Assembly (NCBI GenBank): GCA_951804985.1 | Contig: OX638133.1 | Location: forward strand, 33,753,963 to 33,817,962 | Length of the DNA: 64,000 nt | Reading direction: 5' to 3' | Origin: Dryomyza anilis | Lineage: Eukaryota > Arthropoda > Insecta > Diptera > Dryomyzidae | In this document: positions 11,652-22,740 of the stretch, piece after piece | Position numbering within the stretch: the first letter of the stretch is position 1 | Layout: each line of letters opens with the position of its first letter | The notes under the pieces: generated by a model | What the model was told of the DNA's origin: nothing | The model's database searches: none | Seen by the model: only the letters and a program-made list of their open reading frames with translations | Translations under genes and position numbers: made by a program

Positions 11652-11813
11652 GGACAGACAGACGGACAGACGGACATCGCTAAATCGACTCAGGAGGTCA
11701 TGCTGATCAAGAATATATATACTTTTCCATACCGGAGATGCTTCCTTCTGGGTGTTACAAACGGCGTACCAAACTGAATATACCCTTTCACTTTTAGTGT
11801 AGGGTATAATTAT
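11060..11813 (-). mobile_element. mini-me-like repeat with GACA/GTCT microsatellite
   Basis: Read on -, it starts TATACCCTACACTAAAAGTG and continues to the core CTTGATCAGCATGACCTCC. A run of GTCT/GTCC units follows (11605-11675 on +). It ends past a hairpin ATAGTCGG..CCGACTAT and AACTATCATAATTACACC. The same layout is seen at 58326-58998 and 62577-63325. Fly mini-me elements are known for a short core flanked by TA and GTCY repeats; that match is the reason for the name. No protein is encoded. Confidence 0.7.
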
Positions 11814-12427
11814 CGGCGATCTTAGCATGATTTCCAATGGACTTCAAGGTTCTAATCAAGACCACATACTCAGTTTTTTTGATTGCCTTACATTTTTGAG
11901 TTATTACGTAAAAAAATACTCCTGTTTTTGTATAAATTTTGTACTTTGACTTTTTAGCAATTTGAATATTTTGTCTGATTTGTTTTGAATTCCATCTTCT
12001 GTAAATCATTGTATACATTTTGGACTCTGACTTCTTAGCAATGATTTTTCGATGGACTTTAAGATTCTAATAAAGACCTCATATACAATTTTTTTGATAT
12101 TGCCTACATTTTTTGAGTTATTTCGTAGAACAAAACAAAAATTAATACGCGTGTTTTTGTATAAATTTTGGAATTTAACTACTTAGTATATTTTTCTGTT
12201 TTTCTAATCAAGACCTCATACTCAGTTTTTTGGTATTGCCTAAAGTTTTTGAGTTATTACGTAAAACAAAAAAAAAAAAAATAAATAAATAAATAAATAA
12301 ATAAATACACGTGTTTTTGTATAAATTTTGGTATATGACTTCTTAGACTTTGAATTTGCTACTTAATTTATTTTTTTTTAATTTCATATAAAATACTTCA
12401 GCTAATATTTTGAAATAAACTCAATAT
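11814..12427. other. Degenerate duplicated spacer
   Basis: Three diverged copies of a roughly 120-190-bp unit (AATCAAGACC..CTCAGTTTTTT..GAGTTATT.CGTA) lie between 11840 and 12340, with an AAAT microsatellite at 12275-12306. No gene signal. Confidence 0.45.
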
Positions 12428-13144
12428 TGTTACGAAAATTCCGTCTACGGAAAACTGTTCTTCAAGTTCGTATCTCTGGATTGTGTACAAAATAAAAACA
12501 CTCTTATGTTTGGTTTAAATTATAACAATTAACTTTATTAATTCACTTTAATAAACAACTTTACTAATAACAAATTCTAACAACTGCTGCATGTCCACAA
12601 TTTAACTTGACATTTATCACACGAAATGCACTCGACCACTTTACAATCACTACTGAAGTGCTGTGCCTCAGATGAGTCGGCCTTATATACTGCAGCCATC
12701 AGTTCGACACGTTTCGACAAGCTTCGACTTGTTTCGAGAACCTTTTACTCGTTTCGTGAATGACGCATGCTATTGACATCTCATTCGCACTCATGTGTTT
12801 TAATGTGCTGGCCTTCCATCTCTTTCTCGCACATTGCTCAGTACGCTGAATGATCTTCCGTCCCTTCGACTTGTTTCGAGAACCTTTTACTCGTTTCGTG
12901 AATGACGCATGCTATTGACATCTCATTCGCACTCATGTGTTTTAATGTGCTGGCCTTCCATCTCTTTCTCGCACATTGCTCAGTACGCTGAATGATCTTC
13001 CGTCTCTTTCTAACACATTGCTTAGTGTGCTGAATGATCTTCCGTCTCTTTCTAACACATTGCTTAGTGCGCTGAATTGTCTTGCGTCTCATTTATTATT
13101 GTTGATTGGTTGCACAGTGGAGCAAATTACCTCTTTTCGTAACA
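12428..13144 (-). mobile_element. Solo LTR, probably Ty3/gypsy type
   Basis: The segment begins TGTTACGAAAA and ends with the complement TTTTCGTAACA, the TG..CA ends of an LTR. Read on -, a TATA box (TATATAAGG, 12689-12681) is followed after a 5' leader by AATAAA-type poly(A) signals near the 3' end, so the LTR is oriented on -. Flanking tetramers ATAT and ATGT differ at one base, fitting an old 4-bp target duplication. No primer-binding site or polyprotein adjoins it. U3 contains a 142-bp direct duplication (about 12723-12864 and 12865-13004) and 40-bp repeats after it. Family assignment is inference. Confidence 0.65.
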
Positions 13145-13255
13145 ATGTAAATGATGTACCTTTTATTTTTTGCAACAAACAAATAATTAATACCTTAACA
13201 CCACCAATAAAAAATTATAGCAAAAAAAATGAAGAAATTGGAAAAATTTAAAATC

Positions 13256-13560
13256 TTGTCATGCCAAATGGACGAATCTTTTCGTTTTTTTGCTATAACT
13301 CTTTAATGGTACAAAATAAAATAGTGATGTAAAGGCATTAATTGTCTGTTTTTAAAGCACCTATCGATCTGCATCATTAATTAAAAATATTTTGTCAAAC
13401 ATTAATTTGCCATTTGTTATTTGCAGGAAAAAATGCTTGGCAACATATTTTTAAATAATGATCGATAGGTGCTTTAAAAACAAACAATAAATATCTTTAC
13501 ACCACTATTTTATTCTGTACCATTAAAGAGTTATAGCAAAAATAGTTAAGCTAGTGCAAC
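13256..13560. mobile_element. Palindromic MITE (copy 1), arms of about 100 bp
   Basis: The left arm starts CTTGTCATGCCAAATGGACG and continues through GCTATAACTCTTTAATGG to AAAGCACCTATCGAT. The right arm repeats this inverted (ATCGATAGGTGCTTT to CATTAAAGAGTTATAGC). About 65 bp of centre lie between. A second copy is at 47283-47805. No coding capacity. Confidence 0.7.
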
Positions 13561-14740
13561 TTTGTGCATTTTTTGTGACTTTTCATATTTCAAGGACTCA
13601 TATCTCTGAAACCACTGCAGTTAGGAAACTAATTTCAAGTCATAAAACCACCCTACTGCTGCCAAAATTTCAAAATTTTCAGTTAATATGACGTGGAATA
13701 ACCCATATGGTTTAAAGTTAAATTCTAGTCTAAATAAATAGGATACATATGCAGTAAAACAAAAACAAAAATTATTATTTCCAGTTTCCACTGAAAATCA
13801 CCACATTTTTTATTCAGTCTTCGAATCACGACTAGTATTTCTCCTAAAGCATCTTTATCGAGGTTGTTTGTCGCATGCTGATCACTTGCTGATAACTGCT
13901 AATTGGATTTAAAATGCAGATGAGGAGAATATGTTGTTGTAATGTTGATCCTGATGACGAACAACACATCAACACTATTTATTTAAATTTGCCGTTTAAA
14001 GCGAATTAATCGAATAAATTTGCGATGCATTTCGCATACCGGTGATAATATGGTTGAGCGCATCATGGACAGTGTTGCCAGCTGGTTAAACAAGTTTGGC
14101 TAAGTAAATCTTTAGAGCCACAGTTGCCTAGTTTTATGATGATACACTTTGCAAAACCACAAAAAAAAAGAAGAAAATATTAAACTGGTAGGAAATAAAA
14201 TAAATCTTTTAATTGATATTAATCCTGACAAGGTAATGCTGCGGTATATAAGGAATTACGAAATTGTACGACCGTGACCTAAGCATTTTTAATTTCAACT
14301 TATCCGATAAGGTAACTAACCTATATTATCTGAGAAGATTTTGTCTTTCCAAATAGAATTCAATTCTAATAGGGATATAGGTTATTTCTACTAAGGTTAT
14401 GTGGCATAATAACCCATAAAATGATCTCTATTTCAATTTTTTTCTTAATCCTGTCAAGATAATGTTAGAGAAAATAAGGCAATAGGAAATTTCACAACCA
14501 GGACCTAATCATTTTCAATTTATAAGTATTCCATAAGTTAACTGACGTATATTATCTAATAAGATCATATCTTCCCGAATAGGTTTAATTTCCTATAGGG
14601 ATATATATTATTTCTACTAAGGAAAAATGAGATATAATAATCCATAAATTATCTATACGTCATCTTACAGTTTTATTTTTAAATGACCGTATCCATTTCT
14701 GTTTTTTTATAAATGACCTAATGTAAAATTTTCAATGCAT
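13561..14740. other. Intergenic with decayed MITE fragments
   Basis: Unique-looking sequence from 13730 to 14150. At 14200-14660 are two diverged copies of a roughly 250-bp unit (AATCCTG.CAAGGTAATG..TATTATCT.A.AAGAT..AATAGG..ATAGGTTATTTCTACTAAGG), related in style to the ATCCCTAG MITE family. No gene signal. Confidence 0.4.
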
Positions 14741-15634
14741 CCCTACACACAAAAAAAAATTCACAAAATACCATTATTCATCATATTGATGATTTCATTC
14801 ATTGAACTAAAATCGTATTTTTTCAGTGTTTTTCATTTTTAATATTTTTTATATAAAGAAATTTCAAACAAAAATTGGTCTCCATTTACACATTTACGTA
14901 TTTATAATTCTTATAAGATTTATGATATTTTAATTAATATGGTTTGATGACCAAAATTCATCAATATGATGTTCACTATTTCATTAATATGATGAAATGG
15001 AGGCTTCGAATAATTAGAAATTATATATTATAAATCATTTAAGAATTATAAATACATAAATGTGTAAATGGAGATAAATTTGTGTTTGAAATTTGATGTT
15101 AAAAAAATATTGAAAATGAAAAACATTTAAAAAATACGATTTTAATTCAATGAATGAATTCATCGATATGATGAATCCAGGTAGTTGGTGAAATTTTTTT
15201 GTGTGTAGTAGAAATTTGCCCAATGCGCCAGCGGGAAATGATCGGGATTTCGTTGGGTAAGCCCTATTAGAGAAAATATGATCATTGCCTTTTCATGCCC
15301 TTATCATGCTTATCATAGCAGGGTTTACATTATCTAAATAGTCAATGTTCCCGATCATAGGTACATTATTTGTTCCTCATAACGAAATTAGCATCAGGCA
15401 ATGATCGAGATTTAATGAGAGAAACCCTATTATGCTCGGGCTCTGACAAGGCAATTGTCGGGTAAATAATAAAATGGGGAATTGCCCGAACAGTATATGA
15501 TCTTGGCCTGAGGTCAGTACATGATCAGGACACTGCGTTACAAGGACATTATGGGCCTCGTCATATCCCGATCATCTCAAACAATGACATGATCACTTCA
15601 TGACCATGGCATTACCAAAATGTCTACTAGGGAT
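14739..15634. mobile_element. ATCCCTAG-ended MITE, interrupted by another MITE
   Basis: Removing the foldback at 14746-15205 and one TA joins ATCCCTA to GTAGAAATTTGCCC, giving an element that ends AATGTCTACTAGGGAT at about 15634. A reverse-oriented uninterrupted relative is at 45856-46312, with ends ATCCCTAGTCGAAATTT and AAATTTCCACTAGGGAT. The body is rich in ATGATC and GATCAT motifs and has no coding frame. About 435 bp without the insert. Confidence 0.75.
14746..15205. mobile_element. Foldback MITE with TA duplication, nested in another MITE
   Basis: It begins CACACAAAAAAAAATTCAC and ends GTGAAATTTTTTTGTGTG, flanked by TA at 14744-14745 and 15206-15207. Imperfect inverted arms of about 160 bp share ATTTACACATTTACGTATTT and ATTCATC.TATGATGAAT. 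The TA duplication lies exactly inside the terminal repeat of the surrounding element. Confidence 0.8.
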
Positions 15635-16269
15635 TTTTATTTTACAATTCAATTTGTCATTTCAATTAAATCCTTAATAAGAATATTTACGGATGATTTA
15701 TAAATAAAATATAATTAAAATATGATTAATACTGTTAATCTTATTAATCGTATCAAAAAATAACAGTATTTCTTTTACTGTGTAAATGTTATCAGTGAAT
15801 GTTGTCGTAGTAACGAGGGAGACTGTGAATTTTGATAAATGATTGAATTTGTGCAAAAGAGTGAAAGTTATTCGCCAACAAAAAAAATCGATTATCTTCG
15901 AAATGTAGTTTTGCCACAGAGCAGCGCAAAAAGCAAAAGCCTTTGCCGCCGCCTCAGTTGATGTTGCTGTCGATGCCTAACTGTTGCTGACATTTTTTAA
16001 TTGTTTTCACTGTCGTCCGTTTTGCACTAATCGCCGCTTGTGCCGCTCTTGAGCGTCCGCTGTCAAACGTCAAACGATTAATTGTCAATTGTCCGCCATC
16101 GCGATCGCAACCGCCACCGCCAACAGCGCCATCTCGACCATATTTATGGCGCTGTCATTAAATTTCGCCGCATAGGCGCTGACACATTGAGACACATCAT
16201 TTTGACTTGCAGATCAATAAATAAATCAAAGAAAGATAAAACAAATAAGAGAGTGATAATATTGATAAA
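15635..16269. other. Intergenic, GC-richer unique patch
   Basis: From about 15890 to 16200 the sequence is less AT-rich and free of obvious repeats (GCCGCCGCCTCAG, CGATCGCAACCGCCACC). It could be regulatory DNA or a non-coding exon, but I see no splice sites or frame that support a gene. Confidence 0.3.
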
Positions 16270-17160
16270 ATTCAATTGAAAAGACAATTTAATTATTTAG
16301 CATAATAAATAAAAGGAAATAAATTGAAGAACAAAATATAAAATAAAAGAAAATAAAATAAAATTAAATGAAATAAAATAGAAAACACGAATATAAATAC
16401 AAGAAATAAATAAACGAATAGAAAAATAAGTAAATAAATAATATAAAATAAAAAAAAACAAAAGAAAGAAAGCAAAAAAAAAAAACAAAATAAAATAAAT
16501 AGAAAAAAGATAAATAAAATAAAACCAATAAAATGAAGTAAAAGATAGTAAAAGATAAAAATAAAATAATTAAAGAAAATTATAGATACTAAAATAAAAT
16601 AATGAAAGTAAAATAAAATAAAAAAAAAACAAATTAAAGATAATAATTGATAATAAAATAAAGAAAATATAATATAATTAAATAAAATAAAATAAAAGAA
16701 AATAAAATAATAAAAAAAAGAAAAAAAAGAAAAGAAAAAGAAAGAAAAAAAAGAAATGAAACGAAAAAAAAAGAAAAGAAAAAAAAGAAAAGAAAGGAAA
16801 AGAAAAGAAAAGAAAAGAAAAGAAAAGAAAAGAAAAGAAAAGAAAAGAAAAGAAAAGAAAAGAAAAGAAAAGAAAAGAAAAGAAAAGAAAAGAAAAGAAA
16901 AGAAAAGAAAAGAAAAGAAAAGAAAAGAAAAGAAAAGAAAAGAAAAGAAAAGAAAAGAAAAGAAAAGAAAAGAAAAGAAAAGAAAAGAAAATATAATGCA
17001 ATACAATATAAATAAAATAAAATAAAAATAATACAAAAATAAACTTTAAGAAATAATAAATGAAAAAATAAATAAATAAAACGATTACAAAATAAATTAA
17101 TACTAAAAAACTAAATTAAAAACTTAAACTAAAACTAAAAAGAAATAAAACTAAATACCA
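16270..17160. repeat. Purine-rich, nearly C-free stretch
   Basis: For almost 900 bp the + strand is mostly A with G and T and very few C, made of AAATA, AAAAT and AAAAG units. The 247-residue frame on - is a translation of this repeat (repeating FLFFS) and not a gene. Confidence 0.8.
16795..16989 (+). repeat. (AAAAG)n microsatellite
   Basis: About 38 nearly perfect tandem copies of the pentamer AAAAG, preceded by about 80 bp of impure copies. The + strand here is pure purine with mirror symmetry. Confidence 0.97.
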
Positions 17161-18557
17161 TAAGAAATGTTCTCTTTTGTGTCGCACGCCGCCTGCCTTC
17201 ACTTCGCCCGCATTCGCCGCGTGAGCCAATTCGATGTCATTAACACCTCACGGCATGCGTGCGTGCGTTCGCATGTGAGCCAACGATTCGCATGAAAATC
17301 AAGCGAATAATTTAATTTTTATTATTTATTAAGTGTCACAAACCATGTAGTACATATGCCAATTTTATGCGTCAATAACGGGGCGACAGTAACACTAAAT
17401 CGGGCAGCAACCGCAGCACTACGTGACGTGAAAATTTATTTATTGAATTTTTTCAAAATTAGACAATATAATTCGTAAGCAATTATAAAGTTTGTACAAA
17501 TATGGAGAAATACGGAAATACATTTTTGATCATAGCTTCAAAACCGAAATCGCCATCGGGATAAAATCGTAACCGAAAACTCTATAGAAAAATTATAAAT
17601 AAACTCATATTCAAAACCGATATTCAATGTCAAATTTAATTTATGAATTACAATTTATTTTCTTTTTTTATTAAATTAATATATCGTGGTTGTAGAACTA
17701 AAAGTCACCAAATACATTTTTATGAAAATCTTAAATTTCAACTTTGTTGGTAAATATTACAAAAAATAATTGATACATTTTTAAAGTTGAAATACCAATT
17801 GATAGATTCACATTTTCTTATTATTTGGTATAAATATTGAGCTCATCGATCAAAAATTGAAAGATATGTAAGGATTTTTATAAGTGAACAATTGGCATTT
17901 TAAAAATGTAGTTGGTGACAACGATGATATTAAACATATCATTTTGTATTTTTCTAAGTGCATTTAATTTGTCCTTGAAACTGCTTATCTCTGTGATCTG
18001 CCTCATTTAACAGTGTGGCAAAACAATTCTAAAAAAATACTACTCAAGTAACATATCATTCAAAATCAAATGTTTGATTTTAATCGGGGCTTTTGGGGTG
18101 TATTGTATGATATGTCTTTACGGACAACGTAAACTATGAATCAGATCATATATTGTGTTTGCAAAAATTATGTTAAAAGTACGTTACTTATCGAAGAATA
18201 CATTTTTAAACTGATAAGATTAAATAAAAGTCAACATATTCTGAAAATAGACTGTTGCAATGAGTAGAATTTTTAAATATGATTATATAATATGTTCATT
18301 TGAATAATATATACAAATTATGTGCTGGTTTTGGGTTATTTTGTTAATTTTTAATTTTCTCTAACATTATAACTCTGTTTTTTGCAACTTTATAGTACAT
18401 AGTGCGAATGTCAAGTCATTCAAAAATTTTGTATTTCCAATATTTTTGATCGTTTTAGATATTTGTTTTTAAGAAATAGTAAGAAACCTTTTAAAAAATG
18501 TGTATATATAATTAAAAATTATTTTGCGTCATATGTAGTATTTATATTTCATGGGGA
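17161..18557. other. Intergenic, no supported gene
   Basis: 17165-17300 is a GC-richer patch (CGCACGCCGCCTGCC, GCATGCGTGCGTGCG); the rest is AT-rich with no repeat or gene that I recognise. Confidence 0.35.
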
Positions 18558-19700
18558 TATGGTTTTAAAATAAATTCATTATACTAATGAGATATTCATT
18601 ATACTAATGAGATATTCATAATACTAATGAGTTATTCATAATACTAATGAGTTATTCATAATACTAATGAGTTATTCATAATACTAATACGTTATTCATA
18701 ATTTACTAATGAATTATTCATAACACTAATGAGTTATTCATACTTTCAAAATCAATTCATTATACATATGAGTTATTCATAATACTAATGAGTTATTCAT
18801 AATACTAATGAGTTATTCATACTTTCAAAATGAATTCATTATATATATGAGTTATTCATAATACTAATGAGTTATTCATAATACTAATGAGTATTCATAA
18901 TACTAATGAGTTATTCATAATACCTATGAGTTATTCATAATACTAATGAGTTATTCATAATACTAATGAGTTATTCATAATTTACTAATGAATTATTCAT
19001 AACACTAATGAGTTATTCATACTTTCAAAATGAATTCATTATACATATGAGTTATTCATAATACTAATGAGTTATTCATAATACTAATGAGTATTCATAA
19101 TACTAATGATACATATGAGTTATTCATAATACTAATGAGTTATTCATAATACTAATAACTTATTCATAATTTACTAATGAATTATTCATAACACTAATGA
19201 GTTATTCATGCTTTCAAAATGAATTCGTTATACTAATGAGTTGTTCATTATACTAATGAGTTATTCATAATACTAATAAGTTATTCATAATTTACTAATG
19301 AATTATTCATAACATTAATGAGTTATTCATGCTTTCAAAATAAGTTCATTATACTAATGAGTTATTCACAATACAAATTGTATTCATAATACTAATGAGT
19401 TATTCATAATACAAGTTGTATTCATAATACTAATGAGTTATTCATAATACTAATGAGTTATTCATAAGACTAATGAGTTATTCATAATTTACTAATGAAT
19501 AATTCGTAATAGTAATGAGTAATTCATGCTACTAATAAGTTAATCATATTTTACCAATGAATAAACCATAATATTAACGAATAATTCATAATACCAATAA
19601 ATATTTCGTAATACTAATGAATAGTTCATAATATTAATGAATAATCCCTAATACTAATGCATAATTTATAAGACTAATGTATAATTCATAATTCTAATGA
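18558..19700 (+). repeat. 19-20-bp AT-rich tandem array (TTATTCATAATACTAATGAG)
   Basis: Roughly 55 units of TTATTCATAATACTAATGAG or variants. A longer variant block (ATACTTTCAAAATGAATTC) recurs every 100-250 bp, so there is a higher-order pattern. Units become more diverged toward 19700. No coding capacity. Confidence 0.92.
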
Positions 19701-22110
19701 ATGAATTAATGTTTATTTTCATTCATATTCCCTAGTAGATATTTTATTAGGTTTATAATCGGGAACTGATATAACCATGATCATGCCCTTCCTAATAGGA
19801 TAAATTTCTAATCGGGTTATGATGCACCATATATTTTAGTTATTACAGAAGTTCCAATAATACATGGTTCAATTTTTGTTTGTTTTTTCTAACGTCTATT
19901 TCAACGATCTCACAATTTGTCTGCGAATTAAAGTACTAATACTATGCGTGTAGGGTATACAAACCGGCTCAAACTTAAATAAACACGCACTTAATAAAAA
20001 TAAAAAAAGTCTGTCTAAACTGTCGAGAACATTTCGAGTGCAAAAAAGTAACGAAGAATATAATAAAACAGATGAAATCTTCATGAATTTGAATTAAAAA
20101 TACAGCGGAAGAAACAGCTTAAGGCAAAAAAAGCGCCTGTTCATTATGATCACAACAATCATGAGGCTCTGATGCTGATGAATGAAACGAAAAACATGAA
20201 AAGAAAACAATTCGAAAGAATTTCGCGAAAGATAATATAATAGATACAAATTATTAAATATCATTTAAGCGTACAACAAAACGTTCGTCAAACAAATTTT
20301 AAATTTTGGCGGGTTAAGTTGTTGTGGCGCACAGCCAGTCAGCCTGTCAAAACTGCGTTAAATGAGGCACCGATTTATGCCCGCCGCATTAATGGACTGT
20401 TAAATGAACAACAATAAAACGGCAAATATGTGAATTAAATCAAAACTGTTTCACGCATGCGTGGCATCGTTTTTATTTGGCGGTCATGCGTCGTACAATT
20501 TAAATCGTTTGCAATTAATCAACATTTTTTTTTTGGAATATTGTATTTTCGAAGGTAGACACGAAAATAAAATGAACACAATTTTTGGTTGACAATTTTG
20601 CGAATTAGCTGACCTTGAATTGAGGCGCATAAAATAAAAGTAATTTGAAAAAAAAAATTTAGAAAAGTAAAAATTACCACAGACACAAACTTTTCTGAAG
20701 GCTCATGCCAGAATATGGACATTTTTTTTGATATATTTTGAGCAGACAAAGATGATGGCTCCAAATTATAAAACACTAGCGGGATCCGTGTATATCTGCG
20801 TCCGTGCGAATTTTTCAAAATGGATATAGGAAAAGGTCAAAGTGTATGGGAGGAGCCAGTCTACCGAGTTTTGAGCTCTTTAGTTAGCGCGCTACTCTGA
20901 GCACCACAACATTTCGAGCGCTCGGTTGGCTCGCATGCGTAAAATTGAGTAATAAACAAGAATAAACGTAAAAATATGAAAGAAAACTGTTGGGTCATTC
21001 TACGTCAGAAATATCAATCTTGGCACGATGTCTTCCGATTTTGTGGATAGATAGTGACCAAAAAGTAAAGAATAACTGTGTACTTAGTTTTTTTGATTTC
21101 TCAACTCCAACAAAGTTATGCGAATCGTAGCATCAAAGTACTATATTAGATAATTATTTATATCTCTGTAACTAATTAACATATTTTAATGAAACGAATG
21201 GTTTATATAGCTTTATAATTACGCATTCCAATAAAAATAACAATTTAAAAAAATAATATACATTTAACTTAGAAAAAGTTAAAAATAGTTTTCAAATCAC
21301 TGTTACGTATACGCCCCACTATTTTAGAAATAAAAAACAATTTTGTTTTGAAACCCTGAAGTTTTCACCGTCGGTTAAAAAAATAATTTCGATGGAATCT
21401 TCTATAGTTTCTGAACTATCAAGTTTTAAAGATTTTTCTCCATACTATTGCAAACGAAATAATTTAAAGAAAGAGCAACTCCGAGTCGCTCGTGATGTAG
21501 GAGCTTTGTACATTTTGAGCGCTCCATTTAACAGAAGCTCGAACATATGAACAGTGAAACATTGTTTATGTAAGAAATACATAGGAGTGCGCTCTGTTTG
21601 CGAGCGCCCAAAAATCCGAAGCATGGAATAAACATAAAAATAGAAAAAAGTACTTCAGTATTTTACTAAATCCATTCAAAATTATTTTTATTCAAATAAA
21701 TAGCTTTTGTTTATAAATCGCAAAAAATGCGCATAAAACGTATTTCTCTTTTTAATTTTTGATAAAGCTTTAATACCATATGTGACATATTAATAGAGAA
21801 TTAAAGACCCACAACAACAAACAAACAAAAAATTACTAACAAGTGCAGAAAAACTGCATTGATTATAATACAAAATCAGAGAATTGCAAGCTATTATAGA
21901 AACGTAGATATAATAATTTAGCACGCGTCAATTTAACAAGGAGACAAACAATAGAACACGACCGACAGACCAACAGACGTTGGATTAAACCGAGCAATTG
22001 CTGTGCGGTCAACCTACATACATGACTTCAAATATATATATTTTTATATATATATAGTATAGAGGTATAAATCGGCGATATATGTATGAGGTATAAACGA
22101 ACTTGCGTCT
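19701..22110. other. Intergenic, no supported gene
   Basis: 19725-19830 is a short piece of the CCCTAGTAGA MITE family. 20280-20510 is a GC-richer unique patch (GTCAGCCTGTCAAAACTGCG) that could be regulatory. 20800-21640 is unique AT-rich sequence with scattered GAGCGCTC motifs. No convincing coding exon. Confidence 0.35.
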
Positions 22111-22112
22111 GT

Positions 22113-22146
22113 CTATAAATGCAATTGCAGCCATTCAACATTCAAC
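22113..22146 (+). promoter_or_regulatory. Candidate TATA promoter, possibly of wdp
   Basis: TATAAA at 22114-22119 lies about 30 bp upstream of a TTCAACATTCAAC stretch suited to a transcription start near 22144. CAA-rich sequence of the kind common in fly 5' leaders follows. A possible splice donor GGCAG/GTGTTT lies near 22495. The next gene downstream on + is wdp, whose coding exon starts after a splice acceptor at 25865. The link is inference. Confidence 0.3.
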
Positions 22147-22740
22147 AAAACAAAACAAACAAACAAACGAACTTAGTACGTATGAACTATAGCAACAAGC
22201 TGCAATTTGGAGGCACTTGGGGGCTACAACAAAATCAACAACAACAATAGAAGAAGATATTCTATATAATGAAGTACGAGGTAGTTGCATAGATGCGAAT
22301 GCAAATTGATTGTGAATGAAGCAGCAGCAGAAGAAGGCTTTGAAACTGACGAAGATTAATAAAAAATTTAAATTGGAGCAGTAGAGCAACAGTTGGTTAT
22401 ACAGATAATGATGATTATTACGATGAAGTATTCTTCTGATGAATTCGAATTTGTCAGCTGATCAGTGTGCGCATGTATTTGCATGAATGGCAGGTGTTTT
22501 TTTTCTAGTTTTTGTTTTCAGTGCACTGTCTACTTAAAAGATCAGCTGATGATGAGTTCAAAGTCAGTGCATTTTTTGATTTATGCTATTTTAAGTAAGT
22601 TTGATATGTTTTCGGTATTTAAAAGATTTCAGATTCTCATGTGGTTTATTGAATATAGATGAAACATAGGTAAAAGTGCGGCCGATCACGCACTTTTTCA
22701 ATATCAGTCAGCGCACAGGTTCAAGTAATCCAACTTTGGA

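Noticed and set aside
11428..11837. 92-residue frames with TDRQTDRQ and CLSVCLSV repeats
   Set aside because: Translations of the GACA/GTCT microsatellite in a mini-me-like element.
16293..17036. 247-residue frame on - rich in FLFFS repeats
   Set aside because: A translation of the AAAAG/AAAAT purine-rich repeat; no biased third position and no start context.
18558..19700. CRISPR-like array
   Set aside because: Units are contiguous 19-20-bp tandem repeats without spacers, in a eukaryotic sequence.
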